Origin: Amorphophallus konjac
Taxonomy: Eukaryota; Streptophyta; Magnoliopsida; Alismatales; Araceae
Assembly: GCA_022559845.1 (NCBI GenBank)
Contig: CM040118.1
Span: 441,252,053-441,316,052, forward strand
DNA length: 64,000 nucleotides
Direction of reading: 5' to 3'
Program-made: the position numbers and the translations under genes
Notes under the pieces: generated by a model
Told to the model about the DNA's origin: nothing
The model's input: the letters and a program-made list of their open reading frames with translations, nothing else
Database searches by the model: none
Shown here: piece after piece, positions 19,791 to 33,191 of the stretch
Position numbering within the stretch: position 1 is the stretch's first letter
Layout of the letters: the number at the start of each line of letters is the position of its first letter

Positions 19791-22700
19791 TTGATATTGC
19801 AGGTATGCTTGGCAGCCAAGCATAACATGTGGTACTTGGACAGTGGCTGCTCCAGGCATATGACTGGGGACGGGGCAAAATTCTACATGCTGACTAAAAA
19901 GAATGGAGGCCTTGTCACCTTCGGAGGAAACACCAAGGGTAAAATTGTCGGTTCAGGTAAGGTAGGTAAGTGTACTACCTGCTATATTGATGAAGTCATG
20001 CTGGTTCAGGGTCTTGCTTACAACTTGCTAAGTATTAGCCAGCTCTGTGACAAAGGTCATAAGGTAGTTTTTGACTCTTTAGGATGCAACATTTATGAGC
20101 TTAATTCTGATAAGGTTAAATACTCTAGTAAAAGAGTCAATAACATATACCTAGTTGACTTAGACGATATAGCTCATTCTAATCTATGCCTCATTGCAAA
20201 TAAAGATGACTTGGCACATCTATGGCATCGTAGATTAGGCCATGCCAGTTATACTGTTCTCCATAAACTGAATAAACATTGCATGGTTAGAGGACTCCCT
20301 GAAATGTCATTTAAAACTAATAATGTTGTATGTGAAGCATGCACCCTATCTAAGCAAACTAGGAAGTCTTTCAAATCCAGAACTGAGAACATGTCTTCCA
20401 AGCCTTATGAGCTGATTCACATGGACCTTTTTGGACCTACAAGATCAATCAGCTTATCAGGAAGAAGATATAGATTTGTACTAGTTGATGACTTCTCTAC
20501 ATTCATTTGGGTGTTTTTCCTCACATACAAGAATGAAGCGTTCACTGAATTTCAGGAGTTTTATTTGAAAATAAAGCAGGACAATGAAAATTCAATTCAG
20601 AATATTTTATCTGATCATGGTGGTGAGTTTGAAAACTCACAGTTTGTTGACTTTTGCATGAGCAATGGCATCACTCATCGGTTCTCCTCACCTAGGACAC
20701 CTAAGCAAAATGGAGCAGTGGAGAAGAGGAACAGGACACTTGTGGAAATGGCTCGTACACTGCTGGTGGAAGGTAACATACCAAGGAAGTTTTGGGCTGA
20801 AGCAGTCAACACTGCATGTCATGTGGTCAACAGAGCTATGGTAAGGCCATTTACCCAGAAAACACCTTATGAAATCCTCAAGGGTAAGAAACCTTCACTT
20901 GCTTATTTCAAGGTCTTTGGATGTAAATGTTTTATGCATGTTAATGCTAAAAGAGACCTTGACAAATTTGAACCTAAAAGTGATCTGGGAATCTTTCTAG
21001 GATATTCAGAAACAACCAGAGCCTACAGAATATACAACTTAAATTCTAAAACAGTTGAAGAGTCTCCACATGTAGTCTTTGATGAAACCATGACTAAATC
21101 TGAAAATGGTCTGTGCAGGGAACAAGATGATGAAGAAATTATGAAAGAAGAAAATTCTACAGACCAATCTGATAATGAATATACAGAAGAACCTGGTGCT
21201 CAGGGGGAGGTAAATGAGGGCCAAGGTAATCAACTTATCAATGTGAGGTTTCTTAGAGACTATCCTGTAGATAATGTAATTGGTAACTTACTTGAACCCC
21301 CTAGGACCAGAGGTTATTTTAGATCTCAGAATGAACTAAATGCTTTTGCATTAGTTTCTCATGTTGAACCCAAGAACATTGATAGTGGCCTCAGTGATGT
21401 GCATTGGATCAATGCCATGCATGAAGAATTGAATCAATTTGATAGGAACAAGGTATGGCACCTAGTTCCACCTACTGATCATGGGACTGTCATTGGGACC
21501 AAATGGGCATTCAGGAATAAAACTGATGAGCATGGCAATGTTATTAAGAATAAGGCCAGACTTGTAGCTCAGGGGTATAATCAGGAGTTTGGAATTGACT
21601 TTGAAGAGTCATTTGCCCCTGTGGCTAGGTTAGAGGCAATTAGAATTTTATTAGTGTATGCTTGCTCATTAGGAATTACCCTTCAGTAGATGGATGTAAA
21701 ATCTACTTTCTTGAATGGGGAAATAAAAGAGGATGTCTTCGTGAGACAACCTCCTGGATTTGAATGTTTAGACTTTCCAAATCATGTGTATAAATTGAAT
21801 AAAGCTCTCTATGGTCTTAAACAAGCTCCTAGAGCTTGGTATGAAAGGCTCATTAAATTTCTTACAGAAAATAAGTTCTCAAGAGGTGAAATTGATCAAA
21901 CTTTGTTCACAAAGGTATGTCATTCAGACATTCTCATTGTTCAAATATATGTGGATGATATAGTTTTTGGTTCATCTAACCCAAAAATGTGTAAGGAAAT
22001 ATTTTATTTAATGACACATGAATTTGAGATGAGCTCAATGGGTGAGCTAAAGTTGTTTCTTGGACTGCACGTGACCCAAACCAAAGAATGAACCTTCATC
22101 ACCCAGTCAAGTACATGAGGGATATACTGAAGAAATACAAATTTGAAAACCTCAAGGAGATTACAGCACCAATGGGTACATCAACAAGTCTTGATGATGA
22201 CTCGAAAGGTAAACCAGTTGTTAACAAGCTGTATAGAGGTATGATCGGATCCCTTCTCTACCTTACTGCATCTAGGCCTGATATTTAGTTTGCTATGTGT
22301 TTATGTGCTTGATTTCAGTCTAGTCCTAAAGAGTCACACTTTAGTGCTGTTAAAAGGATTTTCAGATATCTATCAGGCACTCAAGAGCTAGGTCTTTGGT
22401 ACCCTACTAGGTGTGAGCTAGATCTATTAGCATACACGGATGCAAACTATGCTAGGTGTCGGATTGATAGGAAAAGCACTAGTGGATACTGCCAATTCTT
22501 AGGTGGTTGGCTAGTATCTTGGGCTTCAAAGAAGCAACACATAGTTGCACTATCCACTGTAGAGGCAGAGTATGTCGCTACAGGGAATTGTGCAGCTCAG
22601 GTACTATGAATCAAGCACCAACTTACTGATTATCAGATAAATTTGGGATGCATTCCAATTTTATGTGATAATACTAGTGCTATATGCTTAACCAAAAATT

Positions 22701-22905
22701 TTGTTCATCACTCTAGGACTAAGCACATAGAAATAAAATACCACTTTCTTAGAGATGCAGTAAGCAAGAATGAAATTGAATAAAATTTGTTGAAACAGAA
22801 AAACAAATTGCTAACATATTTACAAAACCTCTTGGAAATGAAAGATTTACATTCTTACAAAGAGAATTGGGGCTCTGTAAATTTCAGCATGAAAATAACT
22901 TATGA
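19791..22905 (+). pseudogene. Copia A pol (protease remnant, integrase, RT, RNase H)
   Basis: Begins at the pol junction with [14 protein letters not shown]. The integrase pre-domain HRRLGHASY and core motifs ([23 protein letters not shown]) lie at about 20220-20850. RT starts near 21470 with [10 protein letters not shown] and has YVDD at about 21948. An in-frame TAG at 21687-21689 interrupts RT just before MDVKS. A TGA at 22089-22091 and a one-base frameshift near 22108 follow. The RNase H part (SASKKQH, ALSTVEAEY, CDNTSA) is readable to about 22870 with further stops. Non-functional. Confidence 0.85.
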
Positions 22906-23138
22906 TTCCATTCTTGAATTGTTATTTGACTTGATTTGAAAATAAGTGTGTGTTAGCTTGCTCTTGATTTCTGAATAAACAAATTCTTGATTTCTGAATA
23001 ATTGTTGTGCACAGTTGAGATGTTAAATAAAAACTGCAGTTTGTCATATGCATACTAAGGTCTGAACCTGCTACAGTTCATGCATGCTTTGCACCAAGTA
23101 TATAGTCGATGCATAGTTTGAGCACTCAAGGTCAGTGC
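22906..23138 (+). other. Copia A 3' untranslated region, left part
   Basis: AT-rich DNA after pol, ending in several GCATG/TGCA-containing motifs related to those in the copia A LTR. It is interrupted at 23138 by copia B. Confidence 0.6.
23134..23138. repeat. Target site duplication of copia B (left)
   Basis: AGTGC, repeated at 46594-46598 immediately outside the other copia B LTR. Confidence 0.9.
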
Positions 23139-23940
23139 TGTTGAGTAGATGATGGCGGATGTAGAGGGGAGGGGAGATCTGCCCCTCTTTTCGCAGAACA
23201 CCCATCTTTAAAGCTAGATAAAGAGAATAGCAGCGGAATACAACTAGCTTAGCGAAGGACACAACGATTTGCTTAGCAGGATGAACAAGTAAAATAAATA
23301 TTGAATCTAAGCATGCATCTAGCACAAAGCAATCACACAAGCAAACAACAACACACGAGATTTTAAGGTGGTTCAGACTGAATCCCCAGTCATACGTCCA
23401 TCCCTCACCAAACCCGATGAGGCTCCACTAGTGCAGCGCACCAAACCACAGATCGGAGAACTTCCGATTGCCTTCCTACTAACCACCGGTAGGGACGACA
23501 ACATCACAGATTGGATCACCTTCCAACTGCCTTCCTACTAACCGCGGTAGGGACGATTCTCAATTTAAATAGCTTGAACAAAATGAAAAGATAACAAGAT
23601 GAAAATGCTCAAACAAGATATGAAGATATGCTAGAATCGAAAAGATCTTGTCTGAAATACGATGTAGATCAGTAGCAGAGGCTTCTTCTTCTTTGCAAAG
23701 CCTCCTCTTGGTTTAGCAACAATGGTTTCTTCTTCCTTGCGAAGTGATCGTCCTTGGATCCTCTTGAGTTGATGAAGAGGATTATGGATGCAGATTTGAT
23801 CTCCCTTGAAACCTTGTGAAATGAGCTTCCTTGGATCCCCTTGATAGCCTTTCTTGCTTCTATTCTTCCTTGGAGGTTGTTGGCTTGAGATATATGCTTG
23901 AATCACCTTGGAATGGATGAAGAACTCTACACGAAGTACT

Positions 23941-26900
23941 ATTTTTTATTAAGCCCCCGTCAAGGGAAATTTTATATAAATGTAGGAAAGGAATGCAAAA
24001 TACAGTAAGGAAATGAGAGCCTGAAGAGAAACTAGGGCCTGAAAGAGGGGCACCCTATCTTATCAAGACAATAGGGACCCTTTACAGAAGTGGGGAGCTC
24101 AGCCCAAGAAAACCAAGTAGAGGGAGAAGACAAAAAACACCCATGGCCAGCCAACATGTCCGCCACCTGGTTAGCTTCCCTAAACACATGAGATAAGACC
24201 ACATGCACTTGGTGAGATAGAGAATCCACGTCCAGCATGATAAGGTGCAGCCGCCACGGACAATCAAACCGCCGGTTGGCAACTTGAGCAACCACAAGAG
24301 AGTCGGTCTCGACCTCAACCGCATGGACTCCTTGGTCAACACAAAGAGAGAGACCGTCACAGAGGGCGAGGGCTTCAGCTTCAAGGCTGGAGGTGACGTT
24401 CTGGTAGGGGGCACCAAATGCAAAGATAAGATTACCAAAAGAATCTTAAAGAACAACACCTCCTCTTGCTGCGCCAACATCACGTTTGAACGCGCCATCA
24501 ACACTAAGATTCAGCCTGCCCGGATGTGGAGGCAGCCAGTAAATGAGCCTAGGAAGACCGGGCTGCACCATGTTAGGAGAGACCCCCCAAGAGGTCAGCC
24601 AATGACGCTGGACAGAGCTGAGGGCCCGTCCCCGAAACAGGTGAAGAGAGGCCAAAGAGCATACAACCTGCATAACCCGGGCAAGGACATGGCGGGAGTC
24701 CATGGGCTGGGCTTGAAACCTCGCACAGTTCCGACTGAGCCAGATCTCCCATAATGCTGCCATGAAGATGCAACGAGATAAGCTCCCAGCCACATAGGAG
24801 AGTTGAAGGCTGCCTAGGTAACCGAAGATGGCCGAGGATACCGAAGAGGTGCAGGGATAAGTGAACCGGAGGAAATCGAAGAGGGCAGCCCAAACCTCCT
24901 AAGCAATGCAGCTATGAAAGAATAGGTGCAGGCAGCTTTCAGATTGTGGAGAGGGGCAGCAGCAACACATGGAGCACAGGGGGACTCCACAGGCTGAAAT
25001 AACATCGTCCACTGGAATGCAGCCGAGGAGGAGCCGCCAAGAGTGCACAGACCACTTGATAGGTAAAGTTTGGTTCCACAATGCTGCCCAAGGTTGGGTG
25101 GCAGCATGAACAAGCAGAAGGCGAATAGACTTGGAGGAGAAATGTCCATCCGAGCATGCAGTCCACACCCATTTGTCGCATTGCCCAGTGGAGGCAAAAA
25201 CCTGCTGCAGAAGGATTGGCGGGCAGAACTCAGAGGCTGCCAGAAATGCTACACCCGAGGGATTTGAAAAAGCTTGGCGGACAGAGCAATTTTTTTCGGG
25301 CATGCTAGCCCACACATTGGGTGGTAGAAACGCCTTCAGTGGAGAGCCCCTAGCCCACATGTCTAGCCAAAAGCTCGTGCTAGCGTCAAGAGGCGAGATG
25401 AGGACCCTATGATTTACATAAATGAGACCGGCGGCCTGCTGCCATAACACCTTATCCGCAGAAAGAGAAAGACTGTAAGATGCCGTAGAGTAGTGTTCAG
25501 AATGCAAGTGCTTTGCCCTGAAGAACCTGGCCCATAGCGATGGAGAGGAGATCGCTTCCCATAACAACTTGGTTCTCATAGCAATCTGCATAGCGTGAAG
25601 ATTGAGAACCCCTAGGCCGCCACAGTCAGTGGGGCGAGAGATGGAGTCCCAAGACTTCCAATGCTTCTTCGGAGAGCCCTCGTAGGAGCCCCAAAAGAAA
25701 TTAGCCAATAGTTTGTGAAATGCTTTGAAGATGGACTTAGGGATCGCTGTAGAGGAAAGGGTGAAAAGCGGCAAGGCGGAGAGCACGTGGCGGATGAGAA
25801 TGATCCGTCCACCCGAGGAGAGGAACCCGGCCTTCCACGCCTGTAGCTTGGACGCTATCTTGGAAAGAATATAAGAGAAGTGAACTATCTTTTGTCATCC
25901 TGAGAAGAGAGGAACCCCCAAATAAGTAAACAAAAGGCTAATTTTGTTGAATCCAGTGACCTCTTCAATGGACCGCCTGAGCGAGATAGGTGCATCTTGT
26001 GCAATAACAAAGGAACTTTTGGAAGTGTTGATAAGTTGGCCGGAGGCCACCTCGTACTTCTTGAGAAAACCAAATAGCCTTCGAAGGTGCCGGACATAGC
26101 CATTAGAGAAAATAAGGGTGTCATCGGCATATAACAAGTGAGAGATGGTGGGGCATCTCCTCAGGGTGGAGAAGGTCCCTCCTCGGCTACTAAGGAACAA
26201 AGAGGTCAACCCGCGGCTAAGCGCCTCCTCCGCCAAAATAAATAGAGCGGGGGCAATAGGGTCACCCTGACGAAGTCCTCTTGTAGATTTGAAGAAACCA
26301 TAGGAATTCCCATTGAAGAGGATAGAAAACCAATAGTTAGTGATTAGAGGCTCAAAGAGGGAGATAACTGAAAGATCAAACCCAAATTTGCGTAGTACTG
26401 CGAATAAGAAGTCCCACTCTATCCTGTCATAAGCCTTAGCCATGTCGAGCTTGAAAATCACATTCCTACATCTACCTTTATGACCTAGGTGTTGCACCAT
26501 TTCCCGTGCCAAGGAGATGTTTTGAACAATGGACCGGCCCTTCACAAATGCTCCTTGTTCCTCCGAGATCAAGATGGGAAGGACACCGGCCAGGCGGTCA
26601 CTAAGTACACGGGAGATGACCTTGTAAATGAAGTTACATAAACTAATCGGGCGAAAATCAGCACAATACTTGGGGGAGTCCACCTTGGGGATTAATGCAA
26701 TGAGGGAGCACGTGAAGCTACGAGGGACGAGGTGGCCGCAGAAGAAAGCTTGAACAGCCGCCACGACATCCTTCCCAACGAAATCCCAACAAGCCTAGAA
26801 GAAGTGGCCCGTGAAGCCATCCGGGCTAGGAGCACTATTCGGGGACATGTCGAAGACCACTTTTTTAATGTCCTCAGCGGAGGGAAGTGCCCGAAGCATG

Positions 26901-26972
26901 GCATTGTGATCTTCACCTAGGACAGGAGGGATAGAAGCTAATACATCCAGGTGTATAATATGAGGAGCGGAG
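23941..26972 (-). mobile_element. 5'-truncated L1-type LINE
   Basis: Breaks the copia B LTR, which is continuous in the other copy. AGTACT at 23935-23940 is repeated at 26973-26978 as a target duplication. The 3' end on the minus strand is a short A-rich tail (AATAAAAAAT). Only the RT, zinc-knuckle-like and RNase H parts of ORF2 remain; endonuclease and ORF1 are lost, as is usual for 5'-truncated insertions. Confidence 0.9.
24020..26970 (-). pseudogene. LINE ORF2: RT, zf-RVT and RNase H
   Basis: A single reading frame runs the whole length with four nonsense codons (26795-26797, 25895-25897, 24899-24901, 24446-24448). RT motifs are IALIPKVDSPK, FRPISLCNFIYKVISRVL, KLDMAKAYDRIEWDF, RQGDPIAP and YADDTLIF (about 26700-26080). 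A zf-RVT-type region follows (about 25290-24900, WSVHSWRLLLGCIPVDD). RNase H acidic residues are in LNLSVDGAF, LEAEALALC and VETDS (about 24520-24300). The fused C-terminal RNase H is typical of plant L1 elements. Confidence 0.85.
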
Positions 26973-27082
26973 AGTACTGTTCATGGATACAGTATCTTCT
27001 TCTACCTTGGACCTCCTCTAGCCTCCTTTGATCTCCCTTGATCCCTCTTGATGCATTAGGGTTTCTAACCCTCTTGGGTTGG

Positions 27083-27090
27083 TTTTATAT
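27083..27090 (-). promoter_or_regulatory. TATA box of copia B LTR
   Basis: ATATAAAACC on the minus strand, conserved at 45811-45818 in the other LTR. It lies on the transcription-start side of the GTCGAC palindromes. Confidence 0.5.
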
Positions 27091-27254
27091 CTTTTGAATG
27101 GTCCATAGACACCCCCCAGACCAGATCCACAAATCATGGGAGATTGGGTGACTTTAGGATTAAACAAATCCAAGCATAGGGGCTGCCCACGATGTGGAAA
27201 ACAAAGTCAAACATTGCTACATCGGGGCTGCCGGTCTACCGGAAGTATGGGTCG

Positions 27255-27430
27255 GTCGACCATAACATTTACAGAATTGAAGAATTCGTTGCTAGCAAAA
27301 TCAGTCGACCGGCAGGATGGGGGCAGTCGACCGGACCTTGGGCCAGTCGACCGGTCATTCCGGGCGGTCGACCCCTATTGACAGGTTCTGTAGCTTTTTT
27401 GGTTCTGGCAATTCTGGTCGACCGGTTTAT
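27255..27430. repeat. GTCGAC palindrome cluster in copia B 3' LTR
   Basis: GTCGAC, usually inside GGTCGACCGG, starts at 27255, 27304, 27327, 27347, 27367 and 27418, with a decayed GGTCGATCG near 27440. The first two lie farther apart; the middle four are 20-23 bp apart. The same cluster occurs in the other LTR, with some sites differing by CpG decay. Confidence 0.85.
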
Positions 27431-27868
27431 GACAGTTGGTCGATCGAAAACTTGATTTTTCACAGATTTTGCTTCAATCAACCCCTTAAACCTATTTGCA
27501 GTCCATTCCAGTCTGTGGCATCAAACTCTTTAGACCTTGAAGATGTCTACTAAGTATTTGACCTTTCCTGAATGAATGCGCAGACCTTGGACGTTGAAAT
27601 CAATTGTGTTCTTCATTGTGCATCGACCTTGGCTATGTGAAGTGTTGACTCTTGCTTTTTGAAGGGATTTTCATCCTTGCTTGGGCGCGATCATTTGGCT
27701 GTCACTTTTGCCATCGCCACTCCATTCCATGGCTTATCTGTCATCTGTCATGAAAAAGCATCAAGTATATTAGTCATATGAGAGTGGGAAACATCAATGA
27801 CTTATAGTGTTTAGCCATTATCAAAACTATGAATGTCAAATGACTCAAATGACCACAGGGGCACAACA

Positions 27869-29739
27869 TTCTCCCCCTTCTTGATGATGGCAACACTGTG
27901 AGTCATTATTTGGCAGTAATATCCAAGATGGCAAATTTTATAACATATGCAGCTTGATGATGCATGGATGATCAGAGGATGATCAGATGATGTGTGCAAG
28001 TGAATGAATGCGGAGCAAGTGAATGAATGCTATTCAAGTTCTGCCTGATTATGGATGCTACTCTCCCCCATCTCACAAAATTTTATTCTCCCCCTTTGAC
28101 TCAATGTTATTCTCCCACTTTGTCTTCCCCTTTGACAACTCACTCGCAAAGGCAACTCAACTCACAAAAGTATTCTCCCCCTTTGACAACAACAAAAAGG
28201 AGGGATAAGGTAGAGACTGTGACATATGTCTGAGAGATCAGAGCTGAATAGGAGTGTAGAGCAAGCCATTATATGCAGATCTGAAACATGCCGTGAGCAA
28301 GATACATGGTTCAAAACTAATGAAATCTGAGATCAACAATAGAGTTCGAAAAGTATCCACATCCAAGTTTTAATAGAAATGAACCAGAAGTGCATATCAT
28401 GGTAGTGGTTAACCTTCCTTTGTCTTATACATCCATATTCAATAACTTCTTCGGGAATAGCATAAACTAGTATTGAGGTTAAATACGCATGACTAAAGCA
28501 TGGAATTGTATGATTGCAGCACTATTTTGCATGATCTTTTGCATTTGTATGCACATGACTCATATGTTACGAGCAATCGAGTCTACTACATGCCTCCTAT
28601 CCATAAGAATACACGTTGTTTAGACGCCAGTATTCCTAGGTATTTGGTAAGACTGATTGTTATGCTTCAGATTGAATAGAGATAGCTTTGTCACCTGATG
28701 ACATATCTGACCTCATTTCTTTGATGATGAGATATATTTCTCAGCAATTATGCCATTGTTCTATCTAGAGTCCAATTTAATTAAGACAGAGATAACAGGG
28801 GCACATCATGACATATCATTCGTCACTTATTTTGAGGACGTGACATATTTTTCCGTGCAATAATATCATTGCTCTGTCAAATTGATTTTCAGGAATTCCA
28901 GCTCATCAAGGTGTTTAACAACACTACTAAGCTTTAGCATCTCAACCAATGTTGCAATGACGTTTGAATTTTTAGATTTCAGGATAGTCATTCAAGGCAC
29001 AACATGTAATCTCTAGTTAAAGTCTATTAAAACCACGAAACATAGATGATTTCAAAAAAATATATCAGAGCTTCAAGGAAATCATTAAATCTGAATCATT
29101 TTTATTGGATGGATAATCATTAGTTCATATAATAGAAAGCTCTTACGCCATAGTTCTGTATGTTTCATGATCACAGTTTCAGACTGGAAGCCATTGAAGT
29201 TCAGATGCAAGAGAGTAATAGTAGCAAGACTCCCCCTAAGGATATGTAGTGAATGCATTCAAGGAGTTATGTTTGCAAGCAAGGGGAATGACAATGTCAA
29301 CCTGAGGGCCATGCAGGGATCTACCTGGTCAATCATGAAGTTGGTAGAAATGAAATGCATGACTTGACCCATGGCTATGCACTTATTAAGGGTAATAGAA
29401 TGAAGATGAAATATATGCATGAATGTTTCAAGGAAATAACTCCCCCTTACTGTATGGCCTATATGCGACAGTGATGCATGGTACTTGGCGGAGGTGCATC
29501 CTCACGCATGGTGAGTGCTTCTTGACAAGCATAACCTGCCTTTCCACACTTCATCATTTAATATATCATGGCCATGCAAGAATGATGCTACACCACATGC
29601 AATGCATCATGAACATGAATTGAACTTTATTATGCAACTACATGCAATGCTACACCACATACAGAATGTCATATTTACATATGAACAATGCATGGATAAC
29701 AATCAAAAACACATAACCAAATTGAAGAAGATAATCATT
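27869..29739 (-). other. Copia B 3' untranslated region with iterated polypurine motifs
   Basis: Non-coding DNA between RNase H and the 3' LTR. On the minus strand it contains the LTR-proximal tract AAGAAGGGGGAGAA (27869-27882) and several copies of the same type (CAAAGGGGGAGAA) at 28060-28205, plus another near 29230 and 29440. Repeated polypurine tracts are a known Sirevirus trait. No gene seen. Confidence 0.7.
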
Positions 29740-31610
29740 TCAATTTTTATTAGCCGGAGGTCTACAAAGACCAAGCTCCCTTCTGAGTGTTGTAAACCTG
29801 TCATTACACAAGGGCTTGGTGAAGATGTCAGCAATCTTATTTAGTTTATCAACAAAATGCAGTTCAAATTTTTTCTTAAAGACCTCATCTCGAATGAAGT
29901 GATGCCTAATTTTAATATGCTTGGTCCTAGAGTGCTGGACTGGATTTTTTACAAGGTTGTTAGCACTGGTATTATCACACAGAATTAGGACACAACCAAG
30001 ATTCACTAAGTAGTCTTGGAGTTGGTGTTTAATCCACAACACTTGGGTGCCACAGCTCCCCGCAGCAACGTATTTTGCTTCTGCAGTTGAGAGGGCAACC
30101 GAGTGTTGTTTCTTGGAAGACCAAGAAACTAAACACCCGCCGAGAAACTGACAGTAGCCACTAGTACTCTTGCGATCCAGCTTGCATCCAGCGTAGTCTG
30201 CATCAGAATAAGAAATAAGAGATAAATCACATGATGACGGATACCACAATCCCAAATCTTGAGTTCCGGTAAGATATCTAAGGATACGTTTGACGGCAGT
30301 CAAGTGGGATTCTCTAGGACTAGCTTGAAATCTAGCACAGAGGTAAACACTAAACTGGATATCTGATCGGGATGTAGTCAAATAAAGTAAGGAGCCAATC
30401 ACACCTTTATAGATTTTTGCATCCACTAAATTACCATTTTCATCCTAATCTAGTGATGTTGTGGTGCTCATAGGAGTTGCAATTATTTTGCAGCTTGTCA
30501 TGTTGAATCTTTTCAACAGCTCCTTGATTTATTTGGCTTGACTTATAAAGCACCCATCTTCTCCTTGGTTGACCATAGATCGATTGATAATGTAACAAGC
30601 CGTGTTTACCGCCTCAGCCCAAAATTTCTTTGGGAGTTACCGTTCGGCAAGCATTGTCCTCGCCATCTCTATGAGTGTTTGATTCTTTCTTTCAACTATA
30701 CTATTTTGCTCATGGGTTCTTGGTGAAGAAAATTGATGTGAAATGCCTTCAGCCCTACAAAGATTATAGAATTCAGTATTTTCGAATTCACCACCATGAT
30801 CAGATTGAAGGTTGGAGACTTTAAACTCACCGTCTTGCTTTATCTTCATATAGAGTGCCTGAAACTCATCAAAAGTATCATTTTTATGTGTGAGAAAGAA
30901 AACCCATGTGAACCTAGAGAAATCATCAACCAAGACATATCCATATTTCCTACCACTTAAACTAGCAGTTCTGGTTGGACCAAACAAGTCCATATGAATC
31001 AGCTCGAGTGATTTGGATGACATATTTGCTGATCTAGCTTTGAAGGATTTTCTTATTTGTTTACCTAGGGCACATGCATCACACAATTTGTTTTCTTGTT
31101 TAAAAGATAGTTCAGGCAAACCTTTCACCATTGAATGCTTTAAAAGTTTATGTAAGATATTGTAGCTAGCATGTCCTAGTCTACGATGTCATAACCATGC
31201 AAGCTCATACTTTGGTGTAGCAAGACAGAGGTTTATATGAGCAGGGTCATCTAAGTCAATCATGTAAACATTGTTGACTCTTTTGCTAGAAAATTTTACC
31301 TTGTCAGATTTTGGTTCAACGATTCTACATTCACGAGAGTCCAAAAACACTTTGTGACCTTTATCACACAATTGACTTATACTGAGCAAGTTTTATTTCA
31401 AACCTTCAACTAGCAGCACATTTCCAATAGAGTTAGAGAGGTTCTTACCTACATTACCTGTTCCAATGATTCTTCCTTTGTTGTCCCCTCCAAATGTGAC
31501 GTGTCCTCCTTCCTTTTTCTCCAAGAGATAAAATTATGTTTTTTCTTCAGTCATATGTCTTGAACAGTCGCTATCAAGGTACCACAGGTTATGCATGTCT
31601 GCAAGACACT
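29740..31610 (-). pseudogene. Copia B pol with integrase and RNase H, RT deleted
   Basis: Starts near 31600 with WYLDSDCSRHMT. Integrase reads [42 protein letters not shown] (31200-30640). Near 30570 it passes from the NRSMV segment of integrase straight into the ISQ..IKELL segment that normally lies after RT. The integrase C-terminus and practically all of RT (including YVDD) are therefore missing. RNase H (30426-29740) is intact by eye, with LSTAEAKYVAAG, CDNTSANN and HSRTKHIKIRHHFIRD. Several nonsense codons also occur upstream. Confidence 0.85.
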
Positions 31611-33191
31611 CCTGCACAAGGAATTAAGCAATGAGGTTTGGAACCCAAGAAACTTGGGTCCCACCAACTTCTTCAGATTTTCAAAACATGATACCATCTC
31701 TTTTGGAATCCAAACCTTCCTAGCATTCATGTTTTCTTTGCTTAGTGCAGGGATTTGATTTTTCTTTTTAGGTTTGACATTAACTTTTTGTTTAGAAGCT
31801 CTTTGTTGGATTTTGTGAAAGTTTGAGGAAGTTTGCTTCTTAAACCATTGAGGCCACTGGTTGGTTTTGGGTTGAAAATGATTGTTTTGCCACCTAGGGG
31901 ATTGAGGCTTATAGGATTGATGCACAAAGGAATCATAATTCCACCAAAAGCAAGGTGGTGTCGACCTATATGAATGGGAGTGTCGACCTGTCCTATGTGC
32001 AACCCAGTTATAGTAGCTTCTGGAAAGCTGAGCTGGGGATGGCCAAGGAAGTGTTGATCTGTGCTGTGGGGAAGGTTGACTTTTCTTAGGCTTTTGAGCA
32101 ATCTTTTTAGGAATTTCAGTGGCTTCCTCTTCAACCTTTTCTTTTCCTTTGGGTGTTGTGTTTGAGGTAGACGCATCAGAAGAGGAAACAAATGTGACAG
32201 TTTTTAACCCAATTGGGCTTTTGTTTGTGGGTTCAAAACCCAATCCTAACTTGTTGAAATTCATTCTAGTACCTAGCAATGCATCTAGGTTTTCTCTTCC
32301 ATCTACTAACTTTTCTAAGGAATGTTGTCTATCCTTCAACTCTTTTTGTAGTTTTTCAATGTTTTGAAGGAGTTGAGTGTTGACATGTTTGATAGCATCA
32401 TACTTCTCATTACTCAATTTGCTGTCCTTTTCATAGGTTTGTATTTTTAGCTTCATGCTATCAATCTCATTTCTTAAGTCTTCATTTTCTGTTTTCAAGT
32501 CAGCCATTTCTTTTCTTCCCTCTTCCAAATTCTTAATCATTTTCTTAAGGTCTTCAATTTCAGTTTCAAGTGAAGCAGTCTTATGATTCATATCATGATC
32601 ATGCACAAATGAGTTAATTTTATTTTTCAAAGATTTATTCTCCTTTTTGTACATGTCATATTTCTCCATGAGCTGTATATATGCTTCCTCCCAATCATCA
32701 ATTGTGAAATTTTCAAATGGAGATTTTACCTCAGTTTCTTCGTCACCTCTTGCCATGAGGCAAAGATCTTCTTTTTTTGTGTCCGAGGAGCTGGTTCCAT
32801 CATCACTTTCTTCTTAGTCGCTCCATGTGGACACCATGGCCTTGTTCTTCTTCTTGTCCTTCCATTTGTCAGCTTTTCTGAATTTTTCTGGACATTCAGT
32901 CTTGAAATGCCCTGGTTTGTTGCAAGAATAACAAATAATCTTGTCAGCTTTCTTAAAATTTTTAGAATTGGATTTAAAAGCTTTCCTTACCTGTGACCTT
33001 CCTCTCATGAAGCTCTAACCTTCCTTTCTCAGAAATTTTCTGAACTTACGAGTGAGCATGGCTACGTCATCCTCATCTCGCTCACTTGCAGAAGCCTCAC
33101 CTTCATCAGAAGTGCTTTGACCACTAGGTCCTGCTTTAAGAGCTAGGGACTTTTTCTTTGGTACCTCAGCTTCTTTGTTCTTTAGGTTGAT
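31551..33191 (-). pseudogene. Copia B Gag, C-terminal part
   Basis: Continues the Gag frame from 44225 after removal of the Tekay insertion. An acidic Ser-rich segment is followed by one CCHC zinc knuckle (CYSCNKPGHFKTEC, about 32935-32890). A long Glu/Lys coiled coil comes next (about 32700-32270) and a Trp/Gln/His-rich tail ends at WIPKEM. Two in-frame stops (about 33015 and 32812) interrupt it. The Gag and pol frames differ. Confidence 0.8.
33187..33191. repeat. Target site duplication of Tekay element (left)
   Basis: TTGAT, repeated at 44225-44229 outside the other LTR. Confidence 0.95.

Larger units (their letters stand above)
23139..27868 (-). mobile_element. Copia B 3' LTR, interrupted by LINE
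   Basis: Matches 44899-46593 along its length outside 23941-26972. It contains the box shared by all Sirevirus LTRs in the window (about 23360-23420), small inverted repeats around 23450-23550, a TATA box (27083-27090, minus strand) and GTCGAC palindromes (27255-27430). Confidence 0.9.
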
